Shown: positions 9,533-18,368 of the stretch, one piece after another
Layout: each line of letters opens with the position of its first letter
How positions within the stretch are numbered: the first letter of the stretch is position 1
NCBI GenBank assembly: GCA_002716125.1
Contig: PAZH01000004.1
Location: forward strand, 92,370 to 156,369
Source: Rhodospirillaceae bacterium
GTDB lineage: Bacteria; Pseudomonadota; Alphaproteobacteria; UBA8366
Direction of reading: 5' to 3'
DNA: 64,000 nt
Notes under the pieces: generated by a model
What the model was told of the DNA's origin: nothing
The model's input: the letters and a program-made list of their open reading frames with translations, nothing else
The model's database searches: none
Program-made: the position numbers and the translations under genes

Positions 9533-10936
9533 TCAAGATTCGGCGATGCATTCCGCCGCCCGCAACCCGGTTATCACCGCTTTCGAAAGTCCGCCGAGAT
9601 AAGCGGCGTTGGGCCCGCCTTCGATTCCGCCGGTGGCGGAGCCGGCGGCATACAGGCCGGCAATCGGTGCGCCCGCCGTATCGAGCGCGCGGCTCTGGGC
9701 GTCAATCGTGAGGCCGCCCATTGTATAGGTGATACCGGCGCAGAGTTCGATGGCGTGGAACGGCGGCGTTTTGATCGGATGCGCCGGCACAACATCGGTG
9801 GTGCGGATCGGGTCGAGGCCCGCGAGGGCGCCGCCCTCGAGCGCGTTGTTGAATGCCGCGACTGTCATCGCAAGTGCCTCGCCCGGCACGTTGATTTGCG
9901 CGGCGAGCGCTTCGAGGCTGTCCGCTTCGTAGACCGTACCGCCTTCATTCACGAAGGCGGGATTCATGCAGGGTGGATAGCGATTGTCGGCGGCAAGGCC
10001 ATTCCATACGGCGTCGTCGAAAACGACGCTTATCGTTAAAGGGTCGTCCAACTTAGCGATCTCGTTCGCGAGATAGATGCCGCCGCGCCCTTCGTCGAAC
10101 AAGCGATTGCCGGCCCCATCGACCAAAATGGACGCGCGTGCGATCGCATCGATAGTCGGATAGGGCCAGAGCTTTTCGTTGTCGAACGTCTCGCGGCCCA
10201 ACAAGTGGCCGTAGAATCGGTCGGTGCCCACAAGCTGCGCGCCGAGGGCTTCAGCCATTCGGAGACCGTCACCGCAGCCGGTACCGGCCCCCCGGGTGAA
10301 GAGGGCGTCGGGCCGTGGGCTGATGAAGCGGCGCACCAACTCGGGGTCCCCTTGGAAGCCGCCGTCGCAGATCACGACCGCACGGCCGCGGAATTCGACG
10401 TCTTGGCCGCCGCGCGTTGCGCGTAGACCAACGACCTTGCCGGCTTCTTGGAGGAGCGCTGTGCCGCGCACGCCGCGCTCCAGCGTGCCGCCGCCCGCCT
10501 CCATTTTGGCGGTTAGATTCCGCAGCAGCATATCCGGGCCGCGTCCCTGCCAATCGAGGCCCGGGCGCCGCGGACGCGGGGGTGCCAGCACCCAGCGCAT
10601 CAGTTCTATCGCGCCGCCCTTGATGAATTTGGCACCATTGCCGCGAAGCCAATCGAGGGCCTTTTCGGCATCCGCCGCCATGATGGCCGCCAAGCCGCCG
10701 CTGCCGACCCCATCCGTCAGGTGGTCGATCTTCGCCAAGATATCGGCCTCGGGGGCGCGCATCTCCTTCTCGGCGACGTGCACGATACCGCCGGAAAATC
10801 GCGCGTTACACGGATAATCCGCCGGCTCCCCCTTCTCCAATACGATCGGCTTGAGGTCGAGTTCGGTGCAGCGCACCGCGGTCGACAGGCCGGCGATGCC
10901 GCCGCCGACAATGATCACATCGTAGGTCACGTCCAC
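9533..10936 (-). CDS. FAD-dependent oxidoreductase, TcuA/fumarate-reductase flavoprotein family
   Basis: A 467-residue flavoprotein. The N-terminal dinucleotide-binding motif VIIVGGGIAGLS lies at 8-19, and the C-terminal FAD motif is GLYAAGSATGGIEGG. It resembles tricarballylate dehydrogenase TcuA and the soluble fumarate reductase or succinate dehydrogenase flavoprotein superfamily. No tcuB-like electron-transfer partner is adjacent, so the substrate is undetermined. The start appears to be GTG 10936. It is isolated, reading the same way as comM. Confidence 0.85.
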   Translation of the reverse strand: MDVTYDVIIVGGGIAGLSTAVRCTELDLKPIVLEKGEPADYPCNARFSGGIVHVAEKEMRAPEADILAKIDHLTDGVGSGGLAAIMAADAEKALDWLRGNGAKFIKGGAIELMRWVLAPPRPRRPGLDWQGRGPDMLLRNLTAKMEAGGGTLERGVRGTALLQEAGKVVGLRATRGGQDVEFRGRAVVICDGGFQGDPELVRRFISPRPDALFTRGAGTGCGDGLRMAEALGAQLVGTDRFYGHLLGRETFDNEKLWPYPTIDAIARASILVDGAGNRLFDEGRGGIYLANEIAKLDDPLTISVVFDDAVWNGLAADNRYPPCMNPAFVNEGGTVYEADSLEALAAQINVPGEALAMTVAAFNNALEGGALAGLDPIRTTDVVPAHPIKTPPFHAIELCAGITYTMGGLTIDAQSRALDTAGAPIAGLYAAGSATGGIEGGPNAAYLGGLSKAVITGLRAAECIAES

Positions 10937-10992
10937 TAAGCTCCAGTCCCCCAGGTGACTATTGAGTTAGCATTGATGTCAGGCGTGGCCAG

Positions 10993-12444
10993 CTATCGGC
11001 TCGGCGCGATCCGGCGATACGATAGGGCTTCCGCGATGTGGAGGCGGCGCACACTGTCTTGGCCGTCAAGGTCCGCCAAGGTGCGGGCGACGCGCAGGAT
11101 ACGGTGGTAGCCGCGGGCCGAAAGCTTCATACGATCGGCGGCCTGGGTGAGAAGGGTTCGGCCTTCGTTGTCGGGGGCGGCGGTTTCTTCCAGCAAGGTG
11201 CCGTCGGCTTCGGCATTTACGCGGATGTCCTGGTCGGCGAACCGAAGGCATTGTATCTCGCGTGCGGCCGCGACCCGGGCCGCAATCTCTGCACTGCCTT
11301 CGGCCGGCGGCGGGAGGGAGAGCTCGGCGGCGCGTACGGGCGGGACGTCCAAGTGCAGATCGATTCGGTCGAATAACGGTCCGGAAATTTTGGCCTGATA
11401 GTCGAGGCCGCAACGCGGTGCGCGCGAACATGCGAGTGCGGGATCCTCGAGATGCCCGCAGCGGCAGGGGTTCATCGCCGCGATAAACTGGAAACGGGCC
11501 GGATAATCTACGTGGCTGTTCGCGCGCGCGATGACGGCCCGACCGGTTTCCATCGGTTGACGAAGGGCCTCGAGCGCCGGGCGATTGAATTCCGGGAGCT
11601 CATCGAGAAAAAGCACACCATTGTGTGCGAGGGATATCTCGCCGGGCTGGACTCGGACCCCACCGCCCACCAATGCCGGTAGGGATGCGGAATGATGCGG
11701 ATCGCGGAAAGGCCGCCGCCGGGTCATCTGGCCGCTGTCGAGCAAGCCCGCAACGCTGTGGATCATGCTGACCTCTAGGGCTTCTTCCGGCGCCATCGGT
11801 GGCAGCAGGCCCGCCATGCGCTGCGCCAGCATCGATTTGCCGGCGCCGGGTGGGCCGACCATCAGCACGTTGTGGCCGCCGGCGGCGGCAACCTCCAACG
11901 CCCGTTTTGCGGTTTCCTGTCCCTTGATGTCCCTGAGATCGAGATAGGGCGACGTGTCGGCGATGGCGCCCGGTTGGGGTGGGGAGAGCACCTGGTTGCC
12001 TTTGAAATGATTGATCAGTGCGACGAGATCGGGAGGTGCCAAAATCGGGATCGCGCCGGCCCATGCCGCTTCACCGCCGGTTACCGCCGGACAAATCAAA
12101 CCGCGTTCGGCGGCATTGGCGCCGATTGCCGCTGGCAACACGCCCGCGACGGGGGAGAGTGTTCCGTCGAGCGCCAATTCGCCAAGCATGGCGTATTCGT
12201 CCAATTCGTCCTGTTGAAGAACACCCATTGAGATGAGGAGGCCGACCGCGATCGGCAGATCGTAGTGGCTCCCCTCTTTGAGAACGTCGGCGGGCGACAG
12301 GTTAACCACGATGCGTCGCGGCGGCAGTGCCAGTCCGATGGAGCCGAGCGCGGCGCGGACACGCTCCCGGCTTTCCCCGACGGCCTTGTCGGGTAAGCCG
12401 ACAACCGTGAAGGCCGGCATTCCGTTTGTCATTTGGATTTGCAC
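10993..12444 (-). CDS. comM: YifB/ComM family Mg-chelatase-like AAA+ ATPase, N-terminus cut off by an in-frame TAG
   Basis: The 483-residue open frame holds a nearly complete YifB/ComM protein: ChlI-like N-terminal domain (VVGLPDKAVGESRERVRAAL), Walker A GPPGAGKS, Walker B GVLFLDELPEF, a cysteine cluster CRCGHLEDPALAC and the C-terminal Mg_chelatase_C region. ComM is a helicase that promotes branch migration during natural transformation. The family normally starts about 20 residues earlier. That segment is present upstream in the same frame (ATG 12504) but is separated by a TAG at 12451-12453. GTG 12444 could restart translation but lacks a ribosome binding site. Ends in TAG. Confidence 0.85.
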   Translation of the reverse strand: MQIQMTNGMPAFTVVGLPDKAVGESRERVRAALGSIGLALPPRRIVVNLSPADVLKEGSHYDLPIAVGLLISMGVLQQDELDEYAMLGELALDGTLSPVAGVLPAAIGANAAERGLICPAVTGGEAAWAGAIPILAPPDLVALINHFKGNQVLSPPQPGAIADTSPYLDLRDIKGQETAKRALEVAAAGGHNVLMVGPPGAGKSMLAQRMAGLLPPMAPEEALEVSMIHSVAGLLDSGQMTRRRPFRDPHHSASLPALVGGGVRVQPGEISLAHNGVLFLDELPEFNRPALEALRQPMETGRAVIARANSHVDYPARFQFIAAMNPCRCGHLEDPALACSRAPRCGLDYQAKISGPLFDRIDLHLDVPPVRAAELSLPPPAEGSAEIAARVAAAREIQCLRFADQDIRVNAEADGTLLEETAAPDNEGRTLLTQAADRMKLSARGYHRILRVARTLADLDGQDSVRRLHIAEALSYRRIAPSR

Positions 12445-12450
12445 GTCGAT

Positions 12451-12504
12451 CTAAAGCGTATCGATGCCCTGAAACGCGACGGTTTTCGTGCATGCGACTG
12501 CCAT
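12451..12504 (-). other. Displaced N-terminal codons of comM ending in an in-frame TAG
   Basis: From ATG 12504 the frame reads MAVACTKTVAFQGIDTL and then TAG (12451-12453), after which IDVQIQMTNG continues in the same frame. The VAFQGI and DVQIQM elements are the usual ComM N-terminus, so the stop interrupts a conserved region rather than marking a random upstream frame. GGGGTGGG upstream of the ATG could serve as a ribosome binding site. Family members usually have an acidic residue at the TAG position, consistent with a GAG to TAG change. Confidence 0.75.
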
Positions 12505-12591
12505 TGCCCACCCCGGTCGATTGCGTTCTCGGGAGGCTATGGAGAGGTTTGGTGCAGATTCTCGCCGATGCCGGACGTCGTGAATTGAGGC

Positions 12592-12620
12592 TTCGCAAAT
12601 GTATGGGTTTTTGGTATAAT
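12592..12620 (+). promoter_or_regulatory. Extended -10 promoter for the flagellin-like gene
   Basis: TTCGCA (12592-12597) lies 17 bases before a perfect TATAAT (12615-12620), preceded by TG in the extended -10 position (TGGTATAAT). Transcription would start about 40 bases before ATG 12666. This is among the best sigma-70 matches in the window. Confidence 0.6.
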
Positions 12621-12665
12621 CCTTGCGTCAAGAATTGACGGTTTTAGATACGGGTAAGAATTACC

Positions 12666-13790
12666 ATGGTCCTTCCACTCGGAAGCAGCGGCTCCGGCGG
12701 CTTCGCCAGTGCGTTCAGCACTGTCGGCCTGGAGCTGTTTTCATTGCTACCGAATGCGGCAGCGGCGCGCGGTCTCAGTATCGCGGCGGCAGCGCAGGAT
12801 CGCACGAGTTTTGAGCCGATTCGCCAGGACCGAGACATCGAAGTGGCCGCGCGGCAGGCCGAACAGCAAGCGAAAGATTTAGGCCGAATTAAAACCAAAT
12901 TGGATACGGTCGACCGGCTTGTGGAACGTGCCCGCGACAAGCTCGATGAAATTCGACTGCTTTTGGTCGATATGCGTAAGGCGGTCGAACTTTCCCAATT
13001 GTCGACCGCAACGGATGAAGAAAAGCGCACCCAAGCAAACGTCTTCGACCAAAAGCTCGGTGAGATTAACATCAAGGTCCGAAACTTCGGAACCCTCGGT
13101 AACAACCTACTCGGCAGTCAGTTTCGGGATGTTTTCTCTGCGGACACAGTCTCTTTCCCGGTTCGGCCCAATAGTCTGCAGGAAGACAGCATTACCGGCC
13201 TTTTTGCCGGGAGCGATTTTACGATCACCGAAACCAGCACGGGCGATATCTTTGTGCCGGATATCTTTGGGGCGAAGGTCGAAGCCCTTCCGGTCGATAT
13301 CAATGCCGATGCCAACAACGGCATTCTGCTGCTCGACGATGATACGGTTACATTGGATAACAGTACGGGTGCGGTATCGATCACGCGAAACGGCGAAGGC
13401 TCTCCGGTCTTGGAAGGGACGCTCGAGCGTAAAGGGCTCGAAGTCTTGTTTTCGCCGTTCTACGAGAACTTCTTGAACGACACGGCGCTCCAGAATGCGT
13501 TGGAGGATGTTGATTCGGCGACAGGTACCATCCGCTTCATCACGGGCATTTTCGACGGGTTTGTGGGGCGGGTCGGTGCCCGGCGGGATCAGATCGCCAA
13601 TCTCATCAAAGAAAACGAGAAGTTCGCCCAGCGCGTCGAAACGGAGAATCTGCGAGACCTCCTGCAAAGACAAGCGGAGCAGGACCGAAACACGCTCTTA
13701 TTCTCGGGTGCCCTGAATTCGACAATCGGGTTCTCGGACAGTGGCGTCCTCACGACCGCGATCAACAACTTGGTCGACGTCCAGGTTTAA
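12666..13790 (+). CDS. Flagellin-like coiled-coil protein of unknown function
   Basis: A 374-residue protein with flagellin-like architecture. Residues 1-45 are glycine- and alanine-rich. Residues 50-150 are a long helical region; DKLDEIRLLLVDMRKAVELS followed by a NVFDQKLGEIN-like stretch resembles the flagellin N-terminal D1 helices. Residues 155-255 are predicted beta-rich and acidic (VDINADANNG). Residues 275-374 are again helical, with VGARRDQIAN like the flagellin C-terminal helix. No other flagellar genes are nearby. It lacks the classic flagellin N-terminal start, so it is probably a flagellin-like structural or secreted protein. Function unknown. Confidence 0.7.
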   Translation: MVLPLGSSGSGGFASAFSTVGLELFSLLPNAAAARGLSIAAAAQDRTSFEPIRQDRDIEVAARQAEQQAKDLGRIKTKLDTVDRLVERARDKLDEIRLLLVDMRKAVELSQLSTATDEEKRTQANVFDQKLGEINIKVRNFGTLGNNLLGSQFRDVFSADTVSFPVRPNSLQEDSITGLFAGSDFTITETSTGDIFVPDIFGAKVEALPVDINADANNGILLLDDDTVTLDNSTGAVSITRNGEGSPVLEGTLERKGLEVLFSPFYENFLNDTALQNALEDVDSATGTIRFITGIFDGFVGRVGARRDQIANLIKENEKFAQRVETENLRDLLQRQAEQDRNTLLFSGALNSTIGFSDSGVLTTAINNLVDVQV

Positions 13791-13811
13791 AGCCGCAACC
13801 CCATCCCGGGC

Positions 13812-14771
13812 TCAATCCGCTTCTTGGTTGCTGTCCCGCCGCTGTTCGATCGCATCCCAGACTTCCGCCTCTAGAGAAACACCGTCGAACCGGTTGATTT
13901 CTTGTATACCCGTCGGCGACGTGACGTTTATTTCCGTCACGTAACCGCCGATGACGTCGATCCCGACGAAGATCAGTCCTTTTTCACTGAGGATCGGACC
14001 GATGGAATCGCAAATTTCTCTTTCGCGGCTGGTCAGTTCGGTCTTCTGGGGCTCCGCACCGACGTGCATATTCGCTCGCGCCTCACCTGGAGGCGGCACG
14101 CGCAGGACGCCGCCGACCGGTTTGCCGTCGACAAGGATGATCCGTTTATCGCCTTCGCGGACAGCCGGCATGTATTGTTGGACGATAATGGGCTCGCGGT
14201 AGAATTCCGTGAAGAGCTCCAGCAGTGAATTCAGATTTTCGTCCTCGGGCGTGATGTGAAAAACGCCGGCACCGCCATTGCCGAAAAGCGGTTTAACGAT
14301 GATGTCTTTATAGTCCCGCCGGAATGCGAGGATATCGTCGCGGCTGCAGGTAATCAGAGTCGGCGGCATCAACTCCGAAAAATGCGTTACAAAGAGTTTT
14401 TCCGGCGCGTTCCGGACTTCCGCCGGATCGTTCACCACCAAAGTCTGCGGATGTACATGTTCCAACAGATGGGTGGCCGTAATATAGCTCATATCGAAAG
14501 GCGGATCCTGACGCATCAAGATGACGTCGAGCGTTTCAAGATCGAGCAACTCCGGCGCGCCAAGCGTATAGTGATTTCCTTTTTCGCGCCTTACTTCCAA
14601 CGGCTGCGCGCGTGCATAGAGGCGGTTTTGGCGAAAGACGAGCGCTTCCGGCAGATAGTGGAACATCGCATGGCGCCTCGCCTGAGCTTCCATCGCGAGC
14701 ATGAAAGTACTATCCGCATCGATGTCGATCGATTCGATGGGGTCCATTTGGATGGCGACGGCGAGGCTCAT
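13812..14771 (-). CDS. gshB: Glutathione synthetase
   Basis: A 319-residue ATP-grasp enzyme that joins gamma-glutamylcysteine and glycine. Visible signatures are the [18 protein letters not shown] substrate-binding segment, the ATP-grasp region [26 protein letters not shown], and the C-terminal metal and ATP site [12 protein letters not shown] 14771 gives the usual length; a TTG four codons upstream is possible. Converges on the flagellin-like gene. Confidence 0.96.
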   Translation of the reverse strand: MSLAVAIQMDPIESIDIDADSTFMLAMEAQARRHAMFHYLPEALVFRQNRLYARAQPLEVRREKGNHYTLGAPELLDLETLDVILMRQDPPFDMSYITATHLLEHVHPQTLVVNDPAEVRNAPEKLFVTHFSELMPPTLITCSRDDILAFRRDYKDIIVKPLFGNGGAGVFHITPEDENLNSLLELFTEFYREPIIVQQYMPAVREGDKRIILVDGKPVGGVLRVPPPGEARANMHVGAEPQKTELTSREREICDSIGPILSEKGLIFVGIDVIGGYVTEINVTSPTGIQEINRFDGVSLEAEVWDAIEQRRDSNQEAD

Positions 14772-14858
14772 GTGGATTACCAATACTGTTTTGTTTTACC
14801 TTCCGATCCGGCGACCGGGTGACGGCATTAAACTATATGACCGGGGTTCGACCAATCC

Positions 14859-15695
14859 CTAGTTCATACGCCGCCGCAATGCTTGCAGAAGTGCGGCGGT
14901 CTCTTGCCGGCGCGGGTCGTGGGTTTCGAGCTTAACTGACGATTCCAGCGCATGGATAGCGGTGGAAAGATTGCCAAGCTGCACATTCAGCATCCCGAGA
15001 TCACGCCAAAGTTCGCTCTGGCCTGGCGCGAACAAGAGCATGGATTCCACAATTTCGACGGCCCGTTCGAAGCGCTGCATTTGGACCAGACGAAGCCTTA
15101 TGTTGCTTTGAAGGCGGAGGAGAACGGCACGATCGGGCACGGGTGCATACATTTCCGCATTCAATTCCGCGTCTTGCCCAGCGACGAGCTTCAGCAGTTC
15201 GCGCAGTTCATGCGGGCTGCGCGAGACGCCTTCGTGGAATGGATCGAGGATCGCGCGCTCTCCGTTTCGTTCCAACGCGATGAGAAAATGCCCGGGGAAA
15301 TTCAAACCGTGAGCGCGCCATCCCTGCGTTCTCGCCGTGTGCATATACAGAATGCCGAGTGCGACCGGCAGACCCTTTCGTCTCTCGATAACATTCATCA
15401 AGTCGGCATTTTGTAAGTCGTCGTATGTCTGATCATCGCCGCGATAGCCGTTGGAGACGACCATGACGTTTGCGAGTGCTTTGGCGTCGTCCGCCAAAGA
15501 CGCACTCTGTGATGTGACGACGGCTTCTGACAATTCGGTCCCGAGCTGTACCAAATGCGCTTCAAAGGGGTCGAGGTCTGGTTGCGCCCGATTGAGCGCG
15601 GCGAGATGCAGCGCCGCGCGGGCGATATCGAAGTCGTGTTCCGGCCCGTCGCCGACCTCACGCAAAAACACTTCGGAGTCCGATTTACCCTTCAT
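14859..15695 (-). CDS. SirB1-family protein with transglutaminase-like and TPR domains
   Basis: A 278-residue protein. The N-terminal two thirds match the SirB1/transglutaminase-like family, with RRKGLPVALGILYMHTARTQ and the GLNFPGHFLIAL core. The last 90 residues are tetratricopeptide-like (RFERAVEIVESMLLFAPGQS and the following helices). Molecular function is not established; it may be a scaffold. Its ATG overlaps the stop of the BON gene (TAATG), so the two are translationally coupled. Confidence 0.85.
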   Translation of the reverse strand: MKGKSDSEVFLREVGDGPEHDFDIARAALHLAALNRAQPDLDPFEAHLVQLGTELSEAVVTSQSASLADDAKALANVMVVSNGYRGDDQTYDDLQNADLMNVIERRKGLPVALGILYMHTARTQGWRAHGLNFPGHFLIALERNGERAILDPFHEGVSRSPHELRELLKLVAGQDAELNAEMYAPVPDRAVLLRLQSNIRLRLVQMQRFERAVEIVESMLLFAPGQSELWRDLGMLNVQLGNLSTAIHALESSVKLETHDPRRQETAALLQALRRRMN

Positions 15696-16327
15696 TAGGA
15701 CGCGGGCTTTGCTTTGTCTTGCGGGACATTAACCTTTGTCCGTCGCGCTGGGTCGTTCTTCAAAACGGCGTGGCTAGTCACCCGGCGCACATAACTGACG
15801 TCGCGCGCATGATCGAGGACGCGGTCCAATTCTTTCTGATCTTGTGCGATACCCATGATGAAGACATGGCCGTTAACCGTGTCGATGGAATAGTTGATCG
15901 CCTTGACTTGGCTGTCGACCGTAAGCTTCACCGTAAGTTGCGTCGTCACCCAGCCGTCCCGTGCAAAATCGATCAGGCCGCTACGGTCACGAATTTCGAT
16001 CTGATTGATAACTTCCCGAACACCCTCCACTTGCCAGGCCACGCGAACGGCATCAACGCGGTGTTGTGGTTTTGCGACGTTACCGGACAGCAGAACCCGG
16101 CCTTCGTGTACTTGGCTGGATACGTCGAGAAAAATATCGGGGTCGATTTCGAGCCAGTGTGAGTTGATCGTCGCTTGTATAAACTTGTCGGAGACGGCGG
16201 CGCTCAACCCCCGTTCCTCCATTGAGGCCGTGCCGGCGGCCGCGCCGGCTCCGACCAGAACGCCGCACCCGGAAAGTGAGAATGCAGCGAAGATTGCAAC
16301 AGAGAAGAGGCAAAAGAATTTTCTCAT
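15695..16327 (-). CDS. BON domain lipoprotein, OsmY/DolP-like
   Basis: A 210-residue lipoprotein. The signal peptide ends in the lipobox LSGC (Cys21). Two BON domains follow, about 45-120 (GRVLLSGNVAKPQHRVDAV) and 125-195 (NGHVFIMGIAQDQKELDRV). BON proteins bind membrane lipids and help keep the outer membrane intact; DolP is the closest model. It is in an apparent operon with the SirB1-like gene and downstream of yraN. Confidence 0.88.
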   Translation of the reverse strand: MRKFFCLFSVAIFAAFSLSGCGVLVGAGAAAGTASMEERGLSAAVSDKFIQATINSHWLEIDPDIFLDVSSQVHEGRVLLSGNVAKPQHRVDAVRVAWQVEGVREVINQIEIRDRSGLIDFARDGWVTTQLTVKLTVDSQVKAINYSIDTVNGHVFIMGIAQDQKELDRVLDHARDVSYVRRVTSHAVLKNDPARRTKVNVPQDKAKPAS

Positions 16328-16414
16328 TTTTCCGGCAAATTCAGATCGAAGGTGACTTCAGGATAAGGTGATTCGCCGGGCCCGGCTAGAATTTCAAATG
16401 CGGATTGCGATGGT

Positions 16415-16780
16415 CTAGTCATCGGCACGCCAGGCATCTTCGATATGCCGCGGCCATTGCCAAGGCTGGACGATGACGAGATCAAATCGAACGGCATAGT
16501 TTTCGAATCCGGACCGATTTCCAACCAGCCACGTCGCCGCCTGCACGAGCCGCCTCTTTTGCCTGTCGGATACGATGCCTTCCATATCAAGCAATTGTCG
16601 GGCTTTGACTTCCACGATCACCAGAACGAGACCGCGCCGAGCGACAATGTCGATCTCACCGGCTGGTGTCAAAAGGCGTCGTTCGAGGATCACGTAGCCT
16701 TTGAGGCGCAATAGCCAAGCGGTCAGAGTTTCAGCGCGTCGACCCCAGCGTTCCGCGGCTTGCTTTTGAGGACCTTTCAT
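16415..16780 (-). CDS. yraN: YraN family (UPF0102) endonuclease-like protein
   Basis: A 121-residue protein with the restriction-endonuclease-like core PAGEIDIVARRG followed by VIVEVKAR, which supplies the D-ExK active-site pattern, as in UPF0102 proteins. Its biological role is unsettled. It is divergent from the LppC-type lipoprotein gene, the usual neighbourhood, but rsmI, which often accompanies it, is absent here. Confidence 0.9.
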   Translation of the reverse strand: MKGPQKQAAERWGRRAETLTAWLLRLKGYVILERRLLTPAGEIDIVARRGLVLVIVEVKARQLLDMEGIVSDRQKRRLVQAATWLVGNRSGFENYAVRFDLVIVQPWQWPRHIEDAWRADD

Positions 16781-16858
16781 CCGGCGATTTCCATTTGGTG
16801 CGCCACCGGTTTACTTGCTTGGTCGTCGTCGTTAGGCTTCGCGATCAAATCGAGCAGG

Positions 16859-18358
16859 ATGGGCAAACGTTTCATCGGACGCAGGAGAAATAAAATTTCC
16901 GTCACGCCCAAATCATTCAAAATTTTCGGAAGTTTGCTTGGCATTCTGATGTTGGTTGCCTGTCAATCAGCAACATTGGTAAAGGCTCCGGAAAGCAAGA
17001 CACAAAACGATGTTCCCGTCCATCGATTGCCGACAATGGACCCCGAAGGTCCGGCGTTTAAAGCAAAAGAGCAATCGGAAACGGTTAAGAAAGCGACAGT
17101 GGAATCATCCCCGGCGCCCGCTGTGCAAACGAACACGGAAGTCGCGGCGCTACCGGCCGTCGAAGCGGCACCGGCCGCGCCGTCGCCGGGCCTAGCGCAG
17201 CCACGACGCCTTGAGAATGCGAAATACAAAATCGGCATTCTGCTGCCTCTGAGTGGACGCCGTGAATTGCTGGGCCGCGAACTTTTGGATGCGGCGCAAA
17301 TAGCAGTGTTCGACCTCGCCGATAAAGATTTCGTCATTTATCCGTTCGATACGAAAGGCACGGAAGCCGGGGCCGCTGCCGCGGCACAAGAAGCGGTGCG
17401 CACCGGCGTCGATCTCATTCTCGGGCCGCTCCTGGCGAGTTCCGTCCGGACCGTGCGTCCCGTAGCGGCGAGCGCGGGTGTTTCCGTTGTCGCTTTTTCG
17501 AACTCGCATGAAGTCGCGGGCGATGGGGTTTTCATTTTGGGTTTCGTGCCTCAGCAACAAGTGGACGCCATCGTCGATTATGCGGTTGAAGAAGGGCTTT
17601 ATCGTTATGCGGTACTGGCGCCGAATGACGCGTATGGCCGTGCCGTGGTTGCCGCATTTAAAGGGGCGATTGCCGAACGCGAGGCGGAAATCGTTCGGCT
17701 GGAATACTACGACCCGGCTGCGACCGATTTTAGCCGTCCGGCAAAAGCGATCGCGGACTACGATCGCCGGCATAAGGCGCTGTTAGAGCAGCGCGCGGAG
17801 TTGGAAGCGCGAGACGATGAAGTTTCAAAACAAACGCTGAAGCGACTCGAGAAGTTGGATACGCTTGGCGACGTCGACTTTGACGCTGTTCTGTTGCCGG
17901 GCCGCGGCCAGCAACTGAAAGCCATCGCCTCGCTCTTGTCGTTCTACGATGTCGATCAGCCGGCCGTAAGGCTGCTCGGCCTGAGTAACTGGGCGCAAAC
18001 CGCAAACATTGAAGCGGAGCCATCGCTAAGCTTGAGTTGGTATGCTGCCCCGCCGCGCGATGAGCGGGAGAATTTCTTCCGGCGATATCGAGAATTCTAC
18101 GGTCGTCCGCCCGCCGCAATTGCATCGCTCGCTTACGACGCAACGGCGCTGGCGATCGTGTTGGCTCAAAGCAAGAGTGGTGTCGCATTTTCGCCGGACC
18201 GTCTCGTTCAACCCTATGGTTTCTTGGGCGTCGATGGTCTGTTCCGGCTGCGGCCGGAAGGTGTGGCCGAGCGGGTTTTTGAAATCCGGGAGATTACGCG
18301 CAACGGGTTCCGGATCAAACGGCCGGCGCTGACCGCATTCCCTCAAGCTGGCGGCTAA
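16859..18358 (+). CDS. Penicillin-binding protein activator, LppC/LpoA-like lipoprotein
   Basis: A 499-residue lipoprotein. A basic N-terminus and hydrophobic core end in the lipobox LVAC near residue 36. A low-complexity linker rich in proline and alanine follows, then a periplasmic-binding-protein type I fold starting at KIGILLPLSGRRELLG. LppC/LpoA proteins in the outer membrane activate peptidoglycan synthases. ATG 16859 was chosen for the signal peptide; the open frame extends to 16760 over the divergent yraN start. The ribosome binding site is weak. Confidence 0.82.
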   Translation: MGKRFIGRRRNKISVTPKSFKIFGSLLGILMLVACQSATLVKAPESKTQNDVPVHRLPTMDPEGPAFKAKEQSETVKKATVESSPAPAVQTNTEVAALPAVEAAPAAPSPGLAQPRRLENAKYKIGILLPLSGRRELLGRELLDAAQIAVFDLADKDFVIYPFDTKGTEAGAAAAAQEAVRTGVDLILGPLLASSVRTVRPVAASAGVSVVAFSNSHEVAGDGVFILGFVPQQQVDAIVDYAVEEGLYRYAVLAPNDAYGRAVVAAFKGAIAEREAEIVRLEYYDPAATDFSRPAKAIADYDRRHKALLEQRAELEARDDEVSKQTLKRLEKLDTLGDVDFDAVLLPGRGQQLKAIASLLSFYDVDQPAVRLLGLSNWAQTANIEAEPSLSLSWYAAPPRDERENFFRRYREFYGRPPAAIASLAYDATALAIVLAQSKSGVAFSPDRLVQPYGFLGVDGLFRLRPEGVAERVFEIREITRNGFRIKRPALTAFPQAGG

Positions 18359-18368
18359 GAAAAAAGCG

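Noticed and set aside
16781..16945. A roughly 55-codon minus-strand frame ending in ATGA overlap with yraN, considered as an rsmI remnant
   Set aside because: Its sequence (such as LLRPMKRLPILLDLIAK) does not resemble the RsmI C-terminus, and it runs antisense to the LppC signal-peptide region.
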